Shown piece by piece: positions 1 to 9,460 of a stretch of DNA of 36,052 bases; the stretch's first letter is position 1; every line of letters starts with the position of its first letter. The stretch is from Candidatus Carbonibacillus altaicus. GTDB lineage: Bacteria > Bacillota > Bacilli > Thermicanales > DSM-22653. The DNA lies in assembly GCA_003050645.1 (NCBI GenBank), contig PEBX01000025.1, forward strand, positions 1 through 36,052. The letters run 5' to 3'. The notes beneath the pieces were generated by a model. The model did no database searches and was not told the origin of the DNA. It worked only from the letters and a program-made list of their open reading frames with translations. The translations under genes were made by a program, and so were the position numbers.

Positions 1-111
1 GGCATGCTCTTAAGCGAACTGCCCGTCTTCCAGCTTTCCGCGCGTGTTACGAATGCTTTACGCCTTTCACGCATCTCAAGAAACAATGATAAAAACCATT
101 CGAATCATTAA
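1..111 (+). CDS. possible 3' end of an upstream gene (uncertain)
   Basis: Frame 1 is open from the window edge to a TAA at 109-111 and would encode a 36-residue basic tail. Frame 3 is also open from base 3 to a TGA at 93-95, so coding cannot be assigned with confidence. No family is recognisable in either reading. If neither is coding, this stretch is simply the upstream region of the membrane protein gene at 156. Confidence 0.2.
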   Translation, partial: GMLLSELPVFQLSARVTNALRLSRISRNNDKNHSNH

Positions 112-155
112 ATCATTCACAATACCTCTCTTGATAAAGGAGGCGACAAGATCCG

Positions 156-659
156 TTGCGCTTTCAACAATGGTTTGGCGTACTTCTCATCGCCGTAGGG
201 GCTCTCGCCTTAAGCAATCTATGGCCGATAAGTCTTCCGCTTGCAACGCTTTTCTTCTCACCCGAAAGTTTTCTCGTCATATTTGGTATCGTTCTTTTTT
301 TCTTTGCCTGGAACCGTGCGCTGGAACTCGTACTACCGGCTTTGATTCTCATCGGCATCGGGATCCACGCCTTAAATGTTCATTTTTTTCATCTCTGGCT
401 TGATCACTGGTCAATCTATGCCGTGATCATCGGTCTTGCCATCATCCTCTACGGACTGTTTTCGAGCGATGGGATAAGCGTAACCTGGGGGGCTGTGCTC
501 TCCCTCCTCGCCTTTTTGTATGAACCGCTCCTTTCCGTCTTACACCGCTCAGCGGAACGTTTTCTATCCTTTTGGCCGCTCCTTTTGATCGCGATCGGCG
601 TCTTTTTGCTCCTCAAAAGAGCTAGCCCGTCCGCCTCGGGCAAACGTCGACGACGCTAG
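156..659 (+). CDS. small four-helix membrane protein, LiaI/LiaF N-terminal-like
   Basis: This 167-residue protein is almost entirely hydrophobic, with about four to five predicted membrane segments (roughly residues 5-30, 35-55, 58-80, 85-120 and 135-153) and a very basic C-terminus ending in four arginines. The repeated helix pairs resemble the DUF5668/LiaI-LiaF-like transmembrane region found in small Bacillota envelope-stress proteins, but no catalytic motif is present. The start is a TTG at 156, chosen because a strong Shine-Dalgarno AAAGGAGG lies at 136-143. The last 96 bases overlap the 3' end of ysxC on the opposite strand. Family assignment is tentative; membrane location is secure. 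Confidence 0.7.
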   Translation: MRFQQWFGVLLIAVGALALSNLWPISLPLATLFFSPESFLVIFGIVLFFFAWNRALELVLPALILIGIGIHALNVHFFHLWLDHWSIYAVIIGLAIILYGLFSSDGISVTWGAVLSLLAFLYEPLLSVLHRSAERFLSFWPLLLIAIGVFLLLKRASPSASGKRRRR

Positions 660-1331
660 ACGGATGAGCTCAAAGACATGCTCTCTTCCATAACGCGTTT
701 TGGCAGAGACGAGATGAGGCCCTAGTTCACTCGATATATCCGGCAACTTAAAGGCAGTGCGGATGATGCTTAAATGTTTGTTAATGTCTTGTCTTTTAAG
801 CTTGTCTTGTTTGGTGGCGATAATACGGTAAGGGATGGCATAAGCGCGAAGATACGCTTCCACCTTAAGGTCCTCCTGACTCGGCGCGTGCCGGGCATCG
901 ACGAGTAAGAAGACGAGTTTGACCGACGGGCGCTTTAAAAGAGTGCTTTCGATCATTTTCAAAAAGTCCCGGCGCATGGACTGAGAAACGCTGGCATAGC
1001 CGTATCCCGGAAGGTCAATGAGCACAAACGGATCCATCTCTTTGGGGTCGAGGCGATAAAAATGAATGAGGCGGGTTTTCCCGGGCGTATTGGACGTGCG
1101 CGCGAGCGCATGACGCATGGCCAGCATGTTGATAAACGACGATTTTCCGACGTTGGAGCGACCGACGAGAGCGATCTCCAAAAGTCCACTTGCTGGTACG
1201 TCCGTAGCGCGCGCGGCGCTCGTCATTAAGATGGCCTCTTTCATGATCGTTTCTTTTGTTTGCTGTTCCTTTTGCTGATCTATGTGCCGATCCATATGTT
1301 GATCCCTTTTCTGAACTAGTTTCTGATTCAT
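564..1331 (-). CDS. ysxC: ribosome biogenesis GTP-binding protein YsxC/EngB
   Basis: YsxC is an essential circularly acting TRAFAC GTPase needed for assembly of the 50S ribosomal subunit. Visible G motifs are G1 GRSNVGKSS, G3 DLPGYG, G4 TKQD and G5 SAK, in the order and spacing of the family. The protein is about 255 residues against roughly 195 usual: there is a glutamine/histidine-rich N-terminal extension built from 12-base repeats and a charged C-terminal tail of about 35 residues. The ATG at 1331 (or GTG at 1334) overlaps the lon stop codon, indicating translational coupling; a start at the ATG 30 codons further in would restore the usual N-terminus. It is the last gene of the lonB-lonA-ysxC block. 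Confidence 0.92.
   Translation of the reverse strand: MNQKLVQKRDQHMDRHIDQQKEQQTKETIMKEAILMTSAARATDVPASGLLEIALVGRSNVGKSSFINMLAMRHALARTSNTPGKTRLIHFYRLDPKEMDPFVLIDLPGYGYASVSQSMRRDFLKMIESTLLKRPSVKLVFLLVDARHAPSQEDLKVEAYLRAYAIPYRIIATKQDKLKRQDINKHLSIIRTAFKLPDISSELGPHLVSAKTRYGREHVFELIRLASSTFARGGRASSFEEQKDADRDQKERPKG
1274..1309. repeat. 12-bp tandem repeat x3 in the ysxC 5' extension
   Basis: Three consecutive 12-base units with the core GCTGATCTATGT (variants GCCGATCCATAT and GTTGATCCCTTT) encode the QHMD/RHID/QQKE stretch at the start of the longest ysxC frame. The repeat explains why this protein has an unusual N-terminal extension, and argues for an internal start or an expendable tail. Confidence 0.6.
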
Positions 1332-3709
1332 CACGCTTCCATAAGTGCTTCCTTAAGCACTTCATCCATGTGACGGACCCGAATAAAGGTAAGTGCCTCG
1401 CGGACGGTATCCGGAATGTCATCCAGGTCTTTTTCGTTGTCTTCCGGTATGATGATTCGTTTTAAGCCGGCACGGTGCGCGGCCAGACTTTTTTCTTTAA
1501 GACCGCCGATCGGAAGCACCCGACCGCGCAACGTGATCTCACCGGTCATCCCCGTATCCGGCCGTACCCTGCGTCCGGTAAGCGCTGAGACGAGGGCAGT
1601 GGCCATCGTAATGCCGGCCGATGGACCATCTTTGGGGATGGCCCCTTCCGGAATGTGGATATGCATGTCATGTTTTTCCTGAAAATCTGTTTGAATGCCG
1701 AGCGCGGCAGCTCGCGCGCGAATGTAGCTCAGTGCTGCTTGCGCGGACTCCCGCATGACATCGCCTAACTGCCCAGTTAAAAGAAGTTTTCCGGATCCGG
1801 GAAGCACGGTCGCTTCGATGGTGAGAATATCTCCTCCGACTTCTGTCCAGGCGAGACCGGTCGCCACACCGATATCTGCTTCCTTTTCGCGCATACCGTA
1901 GCGATAACGCGGTTTACCTAAAAAGGCTTCGACCGCGCGCGGGGTGATCACAACCCGCTTTCTCTCTCCACTCACGATGAGCCGCGCGGCTTTTCTGACC
2001 AGCCGGGCTATCTCCCGATCGAGACTGCGCACGCCGGCTTCCCGTGTATATTCGCGAATGAGTTTAAGAAAGGAAGCCTCCTGAATGCTTAGCTGACTTT
2101 TCGTAAGACCGTGGGCGGTAAGTTGCTTGGGCAGAAGATAACTTCGGGCGATGGAACGCTTTTCTATTTCGGTATAACCGGATAAACTGATCACTTCCAT
2201 GCGGTCCATAAGAGGCCGGGGAATGGTGTGAAGCGTATTGGCGGTGGCGATAAAGAGCACTTCCGAGAGGTCAAACGGTTCTTCGATATAATGGTCGGAA
2301 AACGTATGATTTTGTTCGGGGTCGAGCACTTCGAGCAGAGCACTGGCCGGATCGCCGCGAAAATCAGACGCCATTTTATCAATCTCATCGAGGAGCATGA
2401 CCGGATTTTTGCTGCCCGCCTTTTTGATCCCTTGAATGATCCGCCCTGGCATCGCTCCGACGTACGTCCGCCGGTGGCCGCGAATTTCCGCTTCATCGCG
2501 TACGCCGCCTAAGCTGATGCGGACGAACCGTCGCTCGAGCGCACGGGCAACGGATCGGCCTAGCGACGTTTTGCCGACGCCGGGCGGGCCGACAAGGAGA
2601 AGGAGCGGCCCTTTCATTGTAGGGACGAGTGAACGCACAGCCAGAAATTCCAAGATACGCTCTTTGACTTTTTCTAGACCATAGTGATCTTCGTTTAAAA
2701 TACGTTCGGCGCGTCTTAAATCATAGCGATCTTCCGTCCGCACTTCCCAGGGAAGATCGAGCAGCCAGTCGATATACGTGCGGATGACCCCGCCTTCTTG
2801 CGCCATCTGCGGGAGTCGTTCCAGCCGTTCCAGTTCTTTTTCAATTTTCTCCCGTACTTGATTAGGAAGTTCCGTCTGAGCCAGGCGCTCCCGGAGCTCT
2901 TCGATTTCACTCATCCGTCCATCGCGTTCGCCGAGCTCACGCTGAATGGCTTTCATCTGCTCCCGGAGATAATATTCCTTCTGGGTGCGCTCCATCTGTT
3001 TTTTGACGCGCTGGTGGATGCGGCGCTCAAGTTCTAACACTTCCTGCTCGTTGTTTAAAAAGTTAAGAAGCTTCTTCAGACGCTCCTTAACGTTGACTTC
3101 TGCAAGAAGCGCCTGCCGGTCTTCGATTTTAAGCGGCAGGTGCGATGCGATCACATCTGCGAGACGCCCTGGTTCGGCGATATCGCTGATGCTCGAAAAC
3201 GTCTCCGGTGAAATTTTCTTCGATAAGCGGATGTACTGCTCAAACTGATTTAAAAGCGAACGCATAAGCGCTTCGCTTTCCGTATCGTGTATCTCTTCGT
3301 CTCTTAACAGAAGGTATGCGACTTCATAATACGGTTCCGTCTGCATATACGATTCAATTTTTACGCGTTCTTCGCCTTCAATCAAAATGCGTACCGTACC
3401 GTTGGGGAGTCTTAACATATGTTTGATCAAAGATAACGTACCCACATCGTAGATTCCGTCGGGTGTAGGCGTATCTTCCTGGCTGTTTTTTTGTGAGGCC
3501 AGAATCAGCCGGCTTCCGCTGATCATAGCCTGTTCCAAAGCAGCAACCGAGCGATCGCGGCCGACATCTAAGTGGATGACCATCGTCGGATAGACGAGAA
3601 GCCCGCGCAATGGCAAAAGGGGAAGACGAGAGGGGAGCTTTTCATTTATCTTTTCGGCTTCCGAAGAAGCGTGTTCCTCTTTTTTCTCCGTATAGGGACG
3701 TTCTGCCAT
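1331..3709 (-). CDS. lon: ATP-dependent protease LonA
   Basis: Cytosolic AAA+ serine protease that degrades misfolded and regulatory proteins. The 792-residue product has the LonA N-terminal substrate domain (about 25-220), a coiled-coil region (220-330), an AAA+ module with Walker [10 protein letters not shown] and Walker B MLLDEID, and a C-terminal protease domain with the Ser-Lys dyad in DGPSAG (about Ser697) and GGLKEK (about Lys738). The start at 3709 is chosen over an upstream in-frame codon because GGAGGTG lies just in front of it; the result is close to the usual 770-810 residues. It has its own promoter in the 65-base gap after lonB and overlaps ysxC. Confidence 0.97.
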   Translation of the reverse strand: MAERPYTEKKEEHASSEAEKINEKLPSRLPLLPLRGLLVYPTMVIHLDVGRDRSVAALEQAMISGSRLILASQKNSQEDTPTPDGIYDVGTLSLIKHMLRLPNGTVRILIEGEERVKIESYMQTEPYYEVAYLLLRDEEIHDTESEALMRSLLNQFEQYIRLSKKISPETFSSISDIAEPGRLADVIASHLPLKIEDRQALLAEVNVKERLKKLLNFLNNEQEVLELERRIHQRVKKQMERTQKEYYLREQMKAIQRELGERDGRMSEIEELRERLAQTELPNQVREKIEKELERLERLPQMAQEGGVIRTYIDWLLDLPWEVRTEDRYDLRRAERILNEDHYGLEKVKERILEFLAVRSLVPTMKGPLLLLVGPPGVGKTSLGRSVARALERRFVRISLGGVRDEAEIRGHRRTYVGAMPGRIIQGIKKAGSKNPVMLLDEIDKMASDFRGDPASALLEVLDPEQNHTFSDHYIEEPFDLSEVLFIATANTLHTIPRPLMDRMEVISLSGYTEIEKRSIARSYLLPKQLTAHGLTKSQLSIQEASFLKLIREYTREAGVRSLDREIARLVRKAARLIVSGERKRVVITPRAVEAFLGKPRYRYGMREKEADIGVATGLAWTEVGGDILTIEATVLPGSGKLLLTGQLGDVMRESAQAALSYIRARAAALGIQTDFQEKHDMHIHIPEGAIPKDGPSAGITMATALVSALTGRRVRPDTGMTGEITLRGRVLPIGGLKEKSLAAHRAGLKRIIIPEDNEKDLDDIPDTVREALTFIRVRHMDEVLKEALMEA

Positions 3710-3729
3710 GTTAACACCTCCGTCCCTAC

Positions 3730-3758
3730 ATTCTAGACTTAGGCTCAAAAAAGTGCAA
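3730..3758 (-). promoter_or_regulatory. candidate sigma-A promoter of lonA
   Basis: On the minus strand TTGCAC (3753-3758) and TAGAAT (3730-3735) are separated by exactly 17 bases. It lies between the lonB stop and the lonA ribosome binding site, so lonA-ysxC can be transcribed independently of lonB. Confidence 0.6.
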
Positions 3759-3774
3759 GGGAGAAGAAGGATCC

Positions 3775-5502
3775 TCAAGCGTGATCCGAGAGTGTCTGGT
3801 CGAGAGCGATAGAGGAGCTGTCAAAAGCGCTTTTCAGCCACTCCCCCATGTTCCGTTCGGCCCTTTTTTCCGTAACGCCACTTGCTTCACGTATGATCGC
3901 CGCATCTAAAACGTCTTCGACGGTGCGACACGGGATGATTTCGATCGCGCCTTGCGCCTTAAACGCCTCCTGCATATTGTCTGCCGGAATTAAGACCCGC
4001 CGGTAACCTGCTTCCCGGGCCGCTTCGATTTTGGCCCGCACACCGCCGACAGGATGCACCATCCCATCGATCCCAACTTCCCCGGTCATCGCGAGGCGAT
4101 GATCGGGGAAGTGCCCGCTCATCGCCGAGTAGAGGGCGGTAAGGAGCGCCACACCGGCAGAAGGACCGTCGACCGGCATCCCTCCGGGAATATTCACCGA
4201 AAGATCGTACGATTCAGGGTCGAGCCCGAGCCCTTTTAAGACGGTTAAAACGTTGTCGAGAGAGCTTTTGGCGAGCGACGTGCGGCGCATACTGCGCGAC
4301 GAGGTATGGATGCGCTCCTCTTCGATCATCCCGCTCACCGTAAGTTTCCCACCCTGGCGGGGTGAACGGGGATAAGCGCGGGCTTCAATGGGTATGACCG
4401 CGCCTGTGTCCGGTCCGACGACGGCGAGACCCGCGACTTTGCCGAGCGCCGGTTTCGTAAGACGAAACTTCGGCAGCCGCGGTACGAGGCGGCTCGTCTC
4501 GACGACCCATTCCAAATCTTGTCGCGTAATCTCGCGCCGCTTTTCACTGAGCGCGAGACTCCCCGCGAGCTGGATGGCCCCCACCGCCTGCCGCCCGCTC
4601 GTCGCATAGCGCGCAAGGTAGGCGGTAACCCCTTTTTCTGCCTCAAGTCCCAGACGGCGGATGGCCCCCTCAGCAATACACATGATCTCCGCTTCCGTAA
4701 GCGGTCGGAAAAAAATTTCTACACAGCGCGACCGAAGCGCCGGCGGCAGTTCCTCTGGCTGACGTGTCGTCGCCCCGATCAGCCGAAAATCGGCCGGCAG
4801 ACCGTTTTGAAAAATATCGTGAATGTGCGGCGGTATCCCGGGATGATCGGGACTGTAATAGGCGCTTTCAAAGTAAACTGTGCGCTCTTCCAAAACTTTT
4901 AGAAGCTTGTTCATCTGGATCGGATGAAGTTCGCCGATCTCATCGATAAATAAAATGCCCCCGTGCGCGCGTGAGACCGCGCCTGGCTTCGGTTGCGGAA
5001 CACCAGCCTGACCCAGGGCGCCCGCCCCCTGATAAATCGGATCGTGCACCGAACCGATGAGAGGATCCGCGATTCCTCGTTCATCAAAGCGGGCTGTGGT
5101 CGCATCCAGTTCGACAAACGATGCATCGTGTTTAAACGGCGAGAGCGGATTTTTTTTCGCTTCTTCCAGGACGATACGGGCTGCAGCCGTCTTACCCACA
5201 CCAGGCGGTCCGTAGATAATGACGTGTTGCGGATGGGCACCGGTGAGCGCAGCTCGGAGCGCTTTTATCCCTTCTTCCTGACCGATGATCTCTTCCATCC
5301 GGCGAGGACGGGTCTTTTCCGTTAAAGGTTCGCTGAGACGAATGTCACGCATTTTTTTTAGGTTTTCGAGCTCACGTCCGCCGCCCTGTTCACCGACACG
5401 CGGCGTCTGGCGCATGCGGCGTAGGGCATGCAAAAAATAAAGGCCGACGACAACACCGACGACGAGTTGCAACAAAACGAGTGCGATTTGGAAATAAAGC
5501 AT
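3775..5502 (-). CDS. lonB: ATP-dependent protease LonB (membrane-anchored, sporulation type)
   Basis: LonB is a Lon paralogue that lacks the large LonA N-domain; in Bacillus subtilis it is made in the forespore. The 575-residue product starts with one membrane segment (about residues 3-25), followed by an AAA+ module with Walker [10 protein letters not shown] and Walker [10 protein letters not shown], then the Lon protease domain with Ser448 in DGPSAG and Lys491 in GGVRAK. Its length is slightly above the roughly 550 of Bacillus LonB because of a non-conserved tail of about 25 residues. GGGGAGGCG precedes the ATG at 5502. It is insulated from clpX by a terminator and has a sigma-F-like promoter. 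Confidence 0.95.
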   Translation of the reverse strand: MLYFQIALVLLQLVVGVVVGLYFLHALRRMRQTPRVGEQGGGRELENLKKMRDIRLSEPLTEKTRPRRMEEIIGQEEGIKALRAALTGAHPQHVIIYGPPGVGKTAAARIVLEEAKKNPLSPFKHDASFVELDATTARFDERGIADPLIGSVHDPIYQGAGALGQAGVPQPKPGAVSRAHGGILFIDEIGELHPIQMNKLLKVLEERTVYFESAYYSPDHPGIPPHIHDIFQNGLPADFRLIGATTRQPEELPPALRSRCVEIFFRPLTEAEIMCIAEGAIRRLGLEAEKGVTAYLARYATSGRQAVGAIQLAGSLALSEKRREITRQDLEWVVETSRLVPRLPKFRLTKPALGKVAGLAVVGPDTGAVIPIEARAYPRSPRQGGKLTVSGMIEEERIHTSSRSMRRTSLAKSSLDNVLTVLKGLGLDPESYDLSVNIPGGMPVDGPSAGVALLTALYSAMSGHFPDHRLAMTGEVGIDGMVHPVGGVRAKIEAAREAGYRRVLIPADNMQEAFKAQGAIEIIPCRTVEDVLDAAIIREASGVTEKRAERNMGEWLKSAFDSSSIALDQTLSDHA

Positions 5503-5543
5503 GTTCGCGCCTCCCCTATCTCACATGGCTTAATGTCTTTAAC

Positions 5544-5572
5544 AGTATGGTCGGGGCGCGCGCGGCATAAAC
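5544..5572 (-). promoter_or_regulatory. candidate forespore (sigma-F/sigma-G type) promoter of lonB
   Basis: On the minus strand GTTTA (5568-5572) fits the sigma-F -35 consensus GYWTA. It is followed after exactly 15 bases by GACCATACT (5544-5552), which keeps the G, A, A and T key positions of the -10 element. No sigma-A promoter is evident here. This matches the known forespore expression of lonB in B. subtilis, but the -10 match is only partial. Confidence 0.4.
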
Positions 5573-5610
5573 AAAAAACTACACCGATCAACCATCCATC
5601 CGGTGTAGTT
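5571..5610 (-). terminator. intrinsic terminator downstream of clpX
   Basis: On the minus strand a perfect 10-bp stem AACTACACCG/CGGTGTAGTT (5601-5610 with 5577-5586) closes a 14-base loop and runs straight into TTTTTTG. It ends the clpP-clpX transcript before lonB; the lonB promoter candidate overlaps the far end of its T tract. Confidence 0.8.
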
Positions 5611-5730
5611 TACGTTTGAAAACAAAACAGGTGGGGTTAAGTGAGATACAATGCGTCCTGAGCTTAAGGTCCATCATACGATGTGGTCGAACGTTAAGAT
5701 GAGGTCTCTCGTTAAAACGTTTGGCCAAGA

Positions 5731-6993
5731 TCAAGCGCTTTCTTCCCGCTTTTCATTGAGGATACGTCCGTCAAAACCGTACAGGCGCGGTCTCAGTCGT
5801 TTCGTAACCGTTTCTTCATCAACAATACAGCGCGCGACATCCGTTCTGGAGGGAATCTCGTACATCACATCGAGCATCACTTCTTCCAGAATCGAGCGGA
5901 GCCCACGCGCTCCCGTTTCACGGCGAATCGCTTCCTTGGCGATCTCATGAATCGCCCCTTCGGTAAATTCCAACGTGACGTGATCGAGCTCTAACAGCTT
6001 TTGATATTGCTTGATAAGTGCATTTTTGGGCTCGGTTAAAATACGCTTTAAAGCTTCTTCATCGAGCGGTTCCAAGGTAGAGATGACCGGAAGGCGGCCG
6101 ACGAATTCAGGGATAAGCCCGTATTTGATGAGATCTTCCGGGGTCACCAACTTTAAATATTCGCCGGGTCCGAGATGGGCATGTCTCGCCTCGGCGCCAA
6201 AACCGATGACCTTGGCCCCGACCCGTCGTTTTATAATCATCTCCAACCCGTCAAAGGCACCACCGACGATAAAGAGAATATTGGTCGTGTCAATCTGAAT
6301 GAACTCCTGATGCGGGTGTTTGCGCCCGCCTTGCGGCGGTACATTGGCCGTTGTACCTTCCAAGATTTTAAGGAGCGCCTGCTGCACGCCTTCTCCGGAC
6401 ACATCCCGGGTAATGGACGGATTTTCCGATTTACGCGCGATTTTATCGATCTCATCAATATAGATGATGCCGCGCTCGGCTTTTTCCGTGTCGTAATCAG
6501 CAGCCTGAATGAGTTTGAGCAAAATATTTTCCACGTCTTCGCCAACGTAACCGGCTTCCGTAAGCGATGTCGCATCAGCGATGGCAAACGGCACTTTGAG
6601 CAGGCGCGCGAGCGTCTGCGCTAGAAGTGTCTTTCCGCTTCCCGTCGGCCCTAAAAGCAAAATGTTGCTTTTCGTGAGTTCTACATCGTCTTTTTTCTTA
6701 TCGGCATAGATGCGCTTGTAATGATTATAGACGGCAACGGACAGTGATTTTTTCGCCATCTCCTGTCCGATCACATACTCATCGAGGTAAGCGCGGATTT
6801 CTGCCGGTTTAGGGAGCGTGTTGAACTCTGCTTGTGCATGCAGTTCCTGATCTTCATCGATGATCTCGTTCACCAGTTCAATGCACTCATCGCATATATA
6901 GACGCCCGATCCGGCCACCAGTTTTTTTACCTGATCCTGCGATTTACCACAAAACGAACAGCGGATCGTATGCTTATCATCCTGTTTGGCCAT
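5731..6993 (-). CDS. clpX: ClpXP unfoldase subunit ClpX
   Basis: Hexameric AAA+ unfoldase that feeds substrates to ClpP. The 420-residue protein shows the N-terminal C4 zinc-binding domain (CSFC near residue 13 and CDEC near residue 35), Walker A GPTGSGKT, Walker [10 protein letters not shown], the ClpP-docking IGF loop (within VIGFGAE) and the sensor arginines of the family. Its length matches ClpX of B. subtilis. The ATG at 6993 is preferred over the GTG at 7002 because AAGGGGTG lies in front of it. The clpP stop is only 17 bases upstream, so clpP and clpX form one operon ended by the hairpin at 5571-5610. Confidence 0.98.
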   Translation of the reverse strand: MAKQDDKHTIRCSFCGKSQDQVKKLVAGSGVYICDECIELVNEIIDEDQELHAQAEFNTLPKPAEIRAYLDEYVIGQEMAKKSLSVAVYNHYKRIYADKKKDDVELTKSNILLLGPTGSGKTLLAQTLARLLKVPFAIADATSLTEAGYVGEDVENILLKLIQAADYDTEKAERGIIYIDEIDKIARKSENPSITRDVSGEGVQQALLKILEGTTANVPPQGGRKHPHQEFIQIDTTNILFIVGGAFDGLEMIIKRRVGAKVIGFGAEARHAHLGPGEYLKLVTPEDLIKYGLIPEFVGRLPVISTLEPLDEEALKRILTEPKNALIKQYQKLLELDHVTLEFTEGAIHEIAKEAIRRETGARGLRSILEEVMLDVMYEIPSRTDVARCIVDEETVTKRLRPRLYGFDGRILNEKREESA

Positions 6994-7010
6994 GTTCCTC
7001 ACCCCTTAAC

Positions 7011-7601
7011 TTATTTCATCGACTGGGCGTGCGTGATCACCTCATCGATGATGCCGTAGGCTTTGGCCTCTTCTGCATCCATGAAAAAGTCGCGATCTGT
7101 ATCTCGCTCGATACGCGATAAAGGCTGCCCCGTTCTTTCGGAGAGGATACGGTTTAAGCGGTCGCGCGTTTTTAATATCCAATCGGCGTGGATCTTAATA
7201 TCCGTCGCCTGACCCCGCGCACCACCGAGTGGCTGGTGAATCATTACCTCGCTGTTGGGAAGCGCATACCGCTTCCCTTTTTCCCCAGCAGCCAGAAGAA
7301 AGGCACCCATCGATGCGGCCATCCCGATGCAGATCGTGGAGACGGGCGACTTAATGAACTGCATCGTATCGTAGATGGCAAAACCTGCCGTTACCGAGCC
7401 GCCCGGCGAGTTTATGTAAAGATGGATGTCTTTATTCGGATCTTCGGCTTCCAGGAAGAGAAGCTGTGCTACCACTAGATTGGCCACGTGATCATCGATC
7501 GCTGTGCCAAGAACAATGATACGGTCTTTTAAAAGACGCGAGTAAATATCATAGGCGCGCTCACCGCGCGTCGTCTGATCGATCACCATAGGTACGAGCA
7601 T
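7011..7601 (-). CDS. clpP: ATP-dependent Clp protease proteolytic subunit
   Basis: Serine peptidase that forms the double-heptamer chamber of ClpXP/ClpCP. At 196 residues it is full length, and the catalytic triad falls at the canonical positions Ser97 (GMAASMGA), His122 (VMIHQP) and Asp171. The N-terminal LVPMVI segment that lines the axial pore is present, which fixes the start at 7601, yet no good Shine-Dalgarno lies in front of this ATG; a very strong one lies about 47 bases further upstream. In B. subtilis clpP is elsewhere; here it sits between tig and clpX. Confidence 0.98.
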   Translation of the reverse strand: MLVPMVIDQTTRGERAYDIYSRLLKDRIIVLGTAIDDHVANLVVAQLLFLEAEDPNKDIHLYINSPGGSVTAGFAIYDTMQFIKSPVSTICIGMAASMGAFLLAAGEKGKRYALPNSEVMIHQPLGGARGQATDIKIHADWILKTRDRLNRILSERTGQPLSRIERDTDRDFFMDAEEAKAYGIIDEVITHAQSMK

Positions 7602-7648
7602 ATCGGCCCAGTCTGTGCCGGCCTCATCGACCGGTCACCGGCTGGTCT

Positions 7649-7658
7649 TCACCTCCTT
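7649..7658 (-). promoter_or_regulatory. strong Shine-Dalgarno displaced from clpP start, with mini-ORFs
   Basis: AAGGAGGTGA stands about 47 bases before the clpP ATG and has no start codon at normal spacing. A 13-codon reading frame (7624-7665) spans it, and its TGA overlaps the ATG of a second 14-codon frame (7583-7627) that crosses the clpP start. This could be a leader peptide or reinitiation arrangement, or the trace of a small insertion. Confidence 0.4.
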
Positions 7659-7682
7659 GAGTCATAAGGATACCCTAAATCC

Positions 7683-7711
7683 ATTGTACACAAACAACGC
7701 TATTTTGTGAA
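7683..7711 (-). promoter_or_regulatory. sigma-A promoter of clpP-clpX
   Basis: On the minus strand TTCACA (7706-7711) and TACAAT (7683-7688), each one mismatch from consensus, are separated by exactly 17 bases. The predicted start of transcription is about 75 bases before the clpP ATG. No convincing CtsR heptad or CIRCE element was seen around it. Confidence 0.7.
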
Positions 7712-7765
7712 GGAAAAACGTGGGTGAAGCATTTTTTGTCCAAGACGTTTTGCGACGCTTCACCC
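7712..7765 (-). terminator. probable terminator of tig
   Basis: On the minus strand GGGTGAAGC (7757-7765) pairs perfectly with GCTTCACCC (7722-7730) around a 26-base loop and is followed after ACG by TTTTT. It lies just upstream of the clpP promoter, which suits termination of the tig transcript; the long loop lowers confidence. Confidence 0.5.
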
Positions 7766-7796
7766 TCTTAGTGCTTCCGTATCGTGATCTCACCCG

Positions 7797-7811
7797 TATC
7801 GATGATCGATA
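7797..7811. repeat. perfect 7-1-7 palindrome in the tig-clpP spacer
   Basis: TATCGAT and ATCGATA flank a single G. The palindrome is in the 304-base spacer 7602-7905, which otherwise holds the clpP leader, the clpP promoter and the tig terminator. It could be a regulator site, but its place, about 90 bases upstream of the clpP -35 box, gives no clear role. Confidence 0.35.
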
Positions 7812-7905
7812 TCTAAAATATCTCAGGCGCGTATAGTGCCAAGCCGCAGCACCTCAGTTGAAATGTTGGGGCGCATCGATTAAAGCGTACGGTGAGGGCG
7901 TACCA

Positions 7906-9381
7906 TTACGCATGATCATCCTGCGCTATATGAATGCCGTCTCCGTTACCTGAAGCCGCCGCATCATCTACCGCTGTTTTAATGTTACCTTCCAGTGTTT
8001 GAACGTTACCTTCCGGTGACACCTGAGCGCCTTCTCCCGCTTCCCTTGCCGTATCGGATGTCTCCTCAGCATCAACAAAAACCGTTTCTATCTTTGCATG
8101 TGTCTTGAGCCAGTCCAACGCTTTACGGACAAGGATGCTTTCGCTGAGGGAACCCATGGCACCATACTGTTCAAGCCGTGCTTTCATTTCTGCTACATCG
8201 ACCCGTTCCGTCTCTGCATAACGCGAGATTTCTTCATTCAGTTCTTCTTCGCTCACGGTGAGGCCTTCTTTTTTGGCCAGGGCTAGAAGCGCCAGGCGTT
8301 CGGTAAGACGGCGACGAGCTTCCGGTTTGAACTCTTCCAGCAACTGATCATGATCTTTTTGCACGGATTGATAGTAGAGCTCCATGGGAATGCCGTAAGC
8401 TCTTAAGTTATGCTCCAGTTCGTGCACCATATCATGCGCTTCGTGATGTACCATCACATCCGGCAGATCGACCGACGCGTACCGCACCAGCTCGTCTACA
8501 AGCTTTTTCTCCACCGCCCGATCGGCCGAAAGCTGTGCTTCTTTTTCCAGTTCTTCACGGACCTCGGCTTTAAGCGCTTCCAAGCTGTCGACATCGCTCA
8601 CTTCCCGGGCAAAATCATCATCGAGAGCCGGATATTCTTTACGCTTCATCTCATGAATCATGACGACAAACGTCGCCATCTTCCCCGCCAGCTTTTCAGC
8701 GTGATAATCATCGGGGAATTTCACTTCAATCGTCGCTTCCTGACCGAGTTTTTTTCCGATTAAACCTTCTTCAAACCCGGGGATAAAACGACCGGATCCG
8801 ATCTCCAGCGTCGCCCCCTCGGCGCTACCGCCCTCAAACGGTTCACCGTCGATAAAGCCCTCATAATCGATCGTGAGTGTGTCGCCTTCTTCCACCGTCG
8901 CCTCTTCATCTTCCACCGGAACGAGAAGCGCCGCATCTTTCCGCATCTCTTCTAGGCGCTTTTCCACATCTTCTTCCCGTACGTTTTGAACTTCACGGGT
9001 CACCGTAAGTTGTTCGATCGCCAGGTCGAGTTTAACCTCCGGTCTGACCGTAACCGTCGCTTTGTAAATGAGCGGGAGGCCTTTTTCGATCTGGGTCACC
9101 TCGAACTTCGGACGTTCGACAGGTTCAACCCCTTCCTGTTCGATGGCCGCTTCATACGTCGTCGGCAAAAGTTCTTCCAGCGCCTCTTCATACAAAGACT
9201 CGACACCGAAACGACGTTCAAAGATCGGACGTGGCACCCGACCTTTGCGAAAACCAGGTACGCTCACGGAACGCACGACTTTGCGAAAAGCCCGATCAAG
9301 GGCTGCATCAAATGTCTCAGCATCAATTTCAACGGTAACGGCGACCTTATGCTTATCTACGGTCTCCAGTGTTGTCCTCAC
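7906..9381 (-). CDS. tig: trigger factor (ribosome-associated chaperone/PPIase)
   Basis: Trigger factor meets nascent chains at the ribosome exit tunnel. Domains in order: ribosome-binding domain (1-115) with the signature VPGFRKGRVPRP, FKBP-type peptidyl-prolyl isomerase (about 150-245) and the helical chaperone domain (about 250-430). The product is 491 residues against about 430 usual, because of an acidic C-terminal tail of about 60 residues that contains a 7-residue repeat (EGNVQTL/EGNIKTA) from a DNA duplication. The GTG at 9381 is chosen because GGGAGGAAG precedes it, and the protein then starts at the usual point. It heads the chaperone/protease locus and has its own promoter and terminator. 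Confidence 0.96.
   Translation of the reverse strand: MRTTLETVDKHKVAVTVEIDAETFDAALDRAFRKVVRSVSVPGFRKGRVPRPIFERRFGVESLYEEALEELLPTTYEAAIEQEGVEPVERPKFEVTQIEKGLPLIYKATVTVRPEVKLDLAIEQLTVTREVQNVREEDVEKRLEEMRKDAALLVPVEDEEATVEEGDTLTIDYEGFIDGEPFEGGSAEGATLEIGSGRFIPGFEEGLIGKKLGQEATIEVKFPDDYHAEKLAGKMATFVVMIHEMKRKEYPALDDDFAREVSDVDSLEALKAEVREELEKEAQLSADRAVEKKLVDELVRYASVDLPDVMVHHEAHDMVHELEHNLRAYGIPMELYYQSVQKDHDQLLEEFKPEARRRLTERLALLALAKKEGLTVSEEELNEEISRYAETERVDVAEMKARLEQYGAMGSLSESILVRKALDWLKTHAKIETVFVDAEETSDTAREAGEGAQVSPEGNVQTLEGNIKTAVDDAAASGNGDGIHIAQDDHA
7978..8018. repeat. 20/21-bp tandem duplication in the tig tail
   Basis: Two adjacent copies (7978-7997 and 7998-8018) share TGTTACCTTCCAGTG or its one- or two-base variant. 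They lie in frame in the non-conserved tail of trigger factor. Confidence 0.65.
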
Positions 9382-9460
9382 GCGAACTTCCTCCCTTATG
9401 ACCTTAACGCTTATCACCAGCACGCGTCATACCCAATGATTTTTCCGGACATACTGTGTT

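Noticed and set aside
3816-3831. Palindrome AAAAGCGCTTTT in the 3' part of lonB as a possible cre site
   Set aside because: It fits only about 10 of 14 cre positions and lies inside a coding region far from a promoter.
7405-7420. CRISPR-like arrays from the many short repeats
   Set aside because: All repeats in the window are directly tandem without unique spacers, and no cas gene is present.
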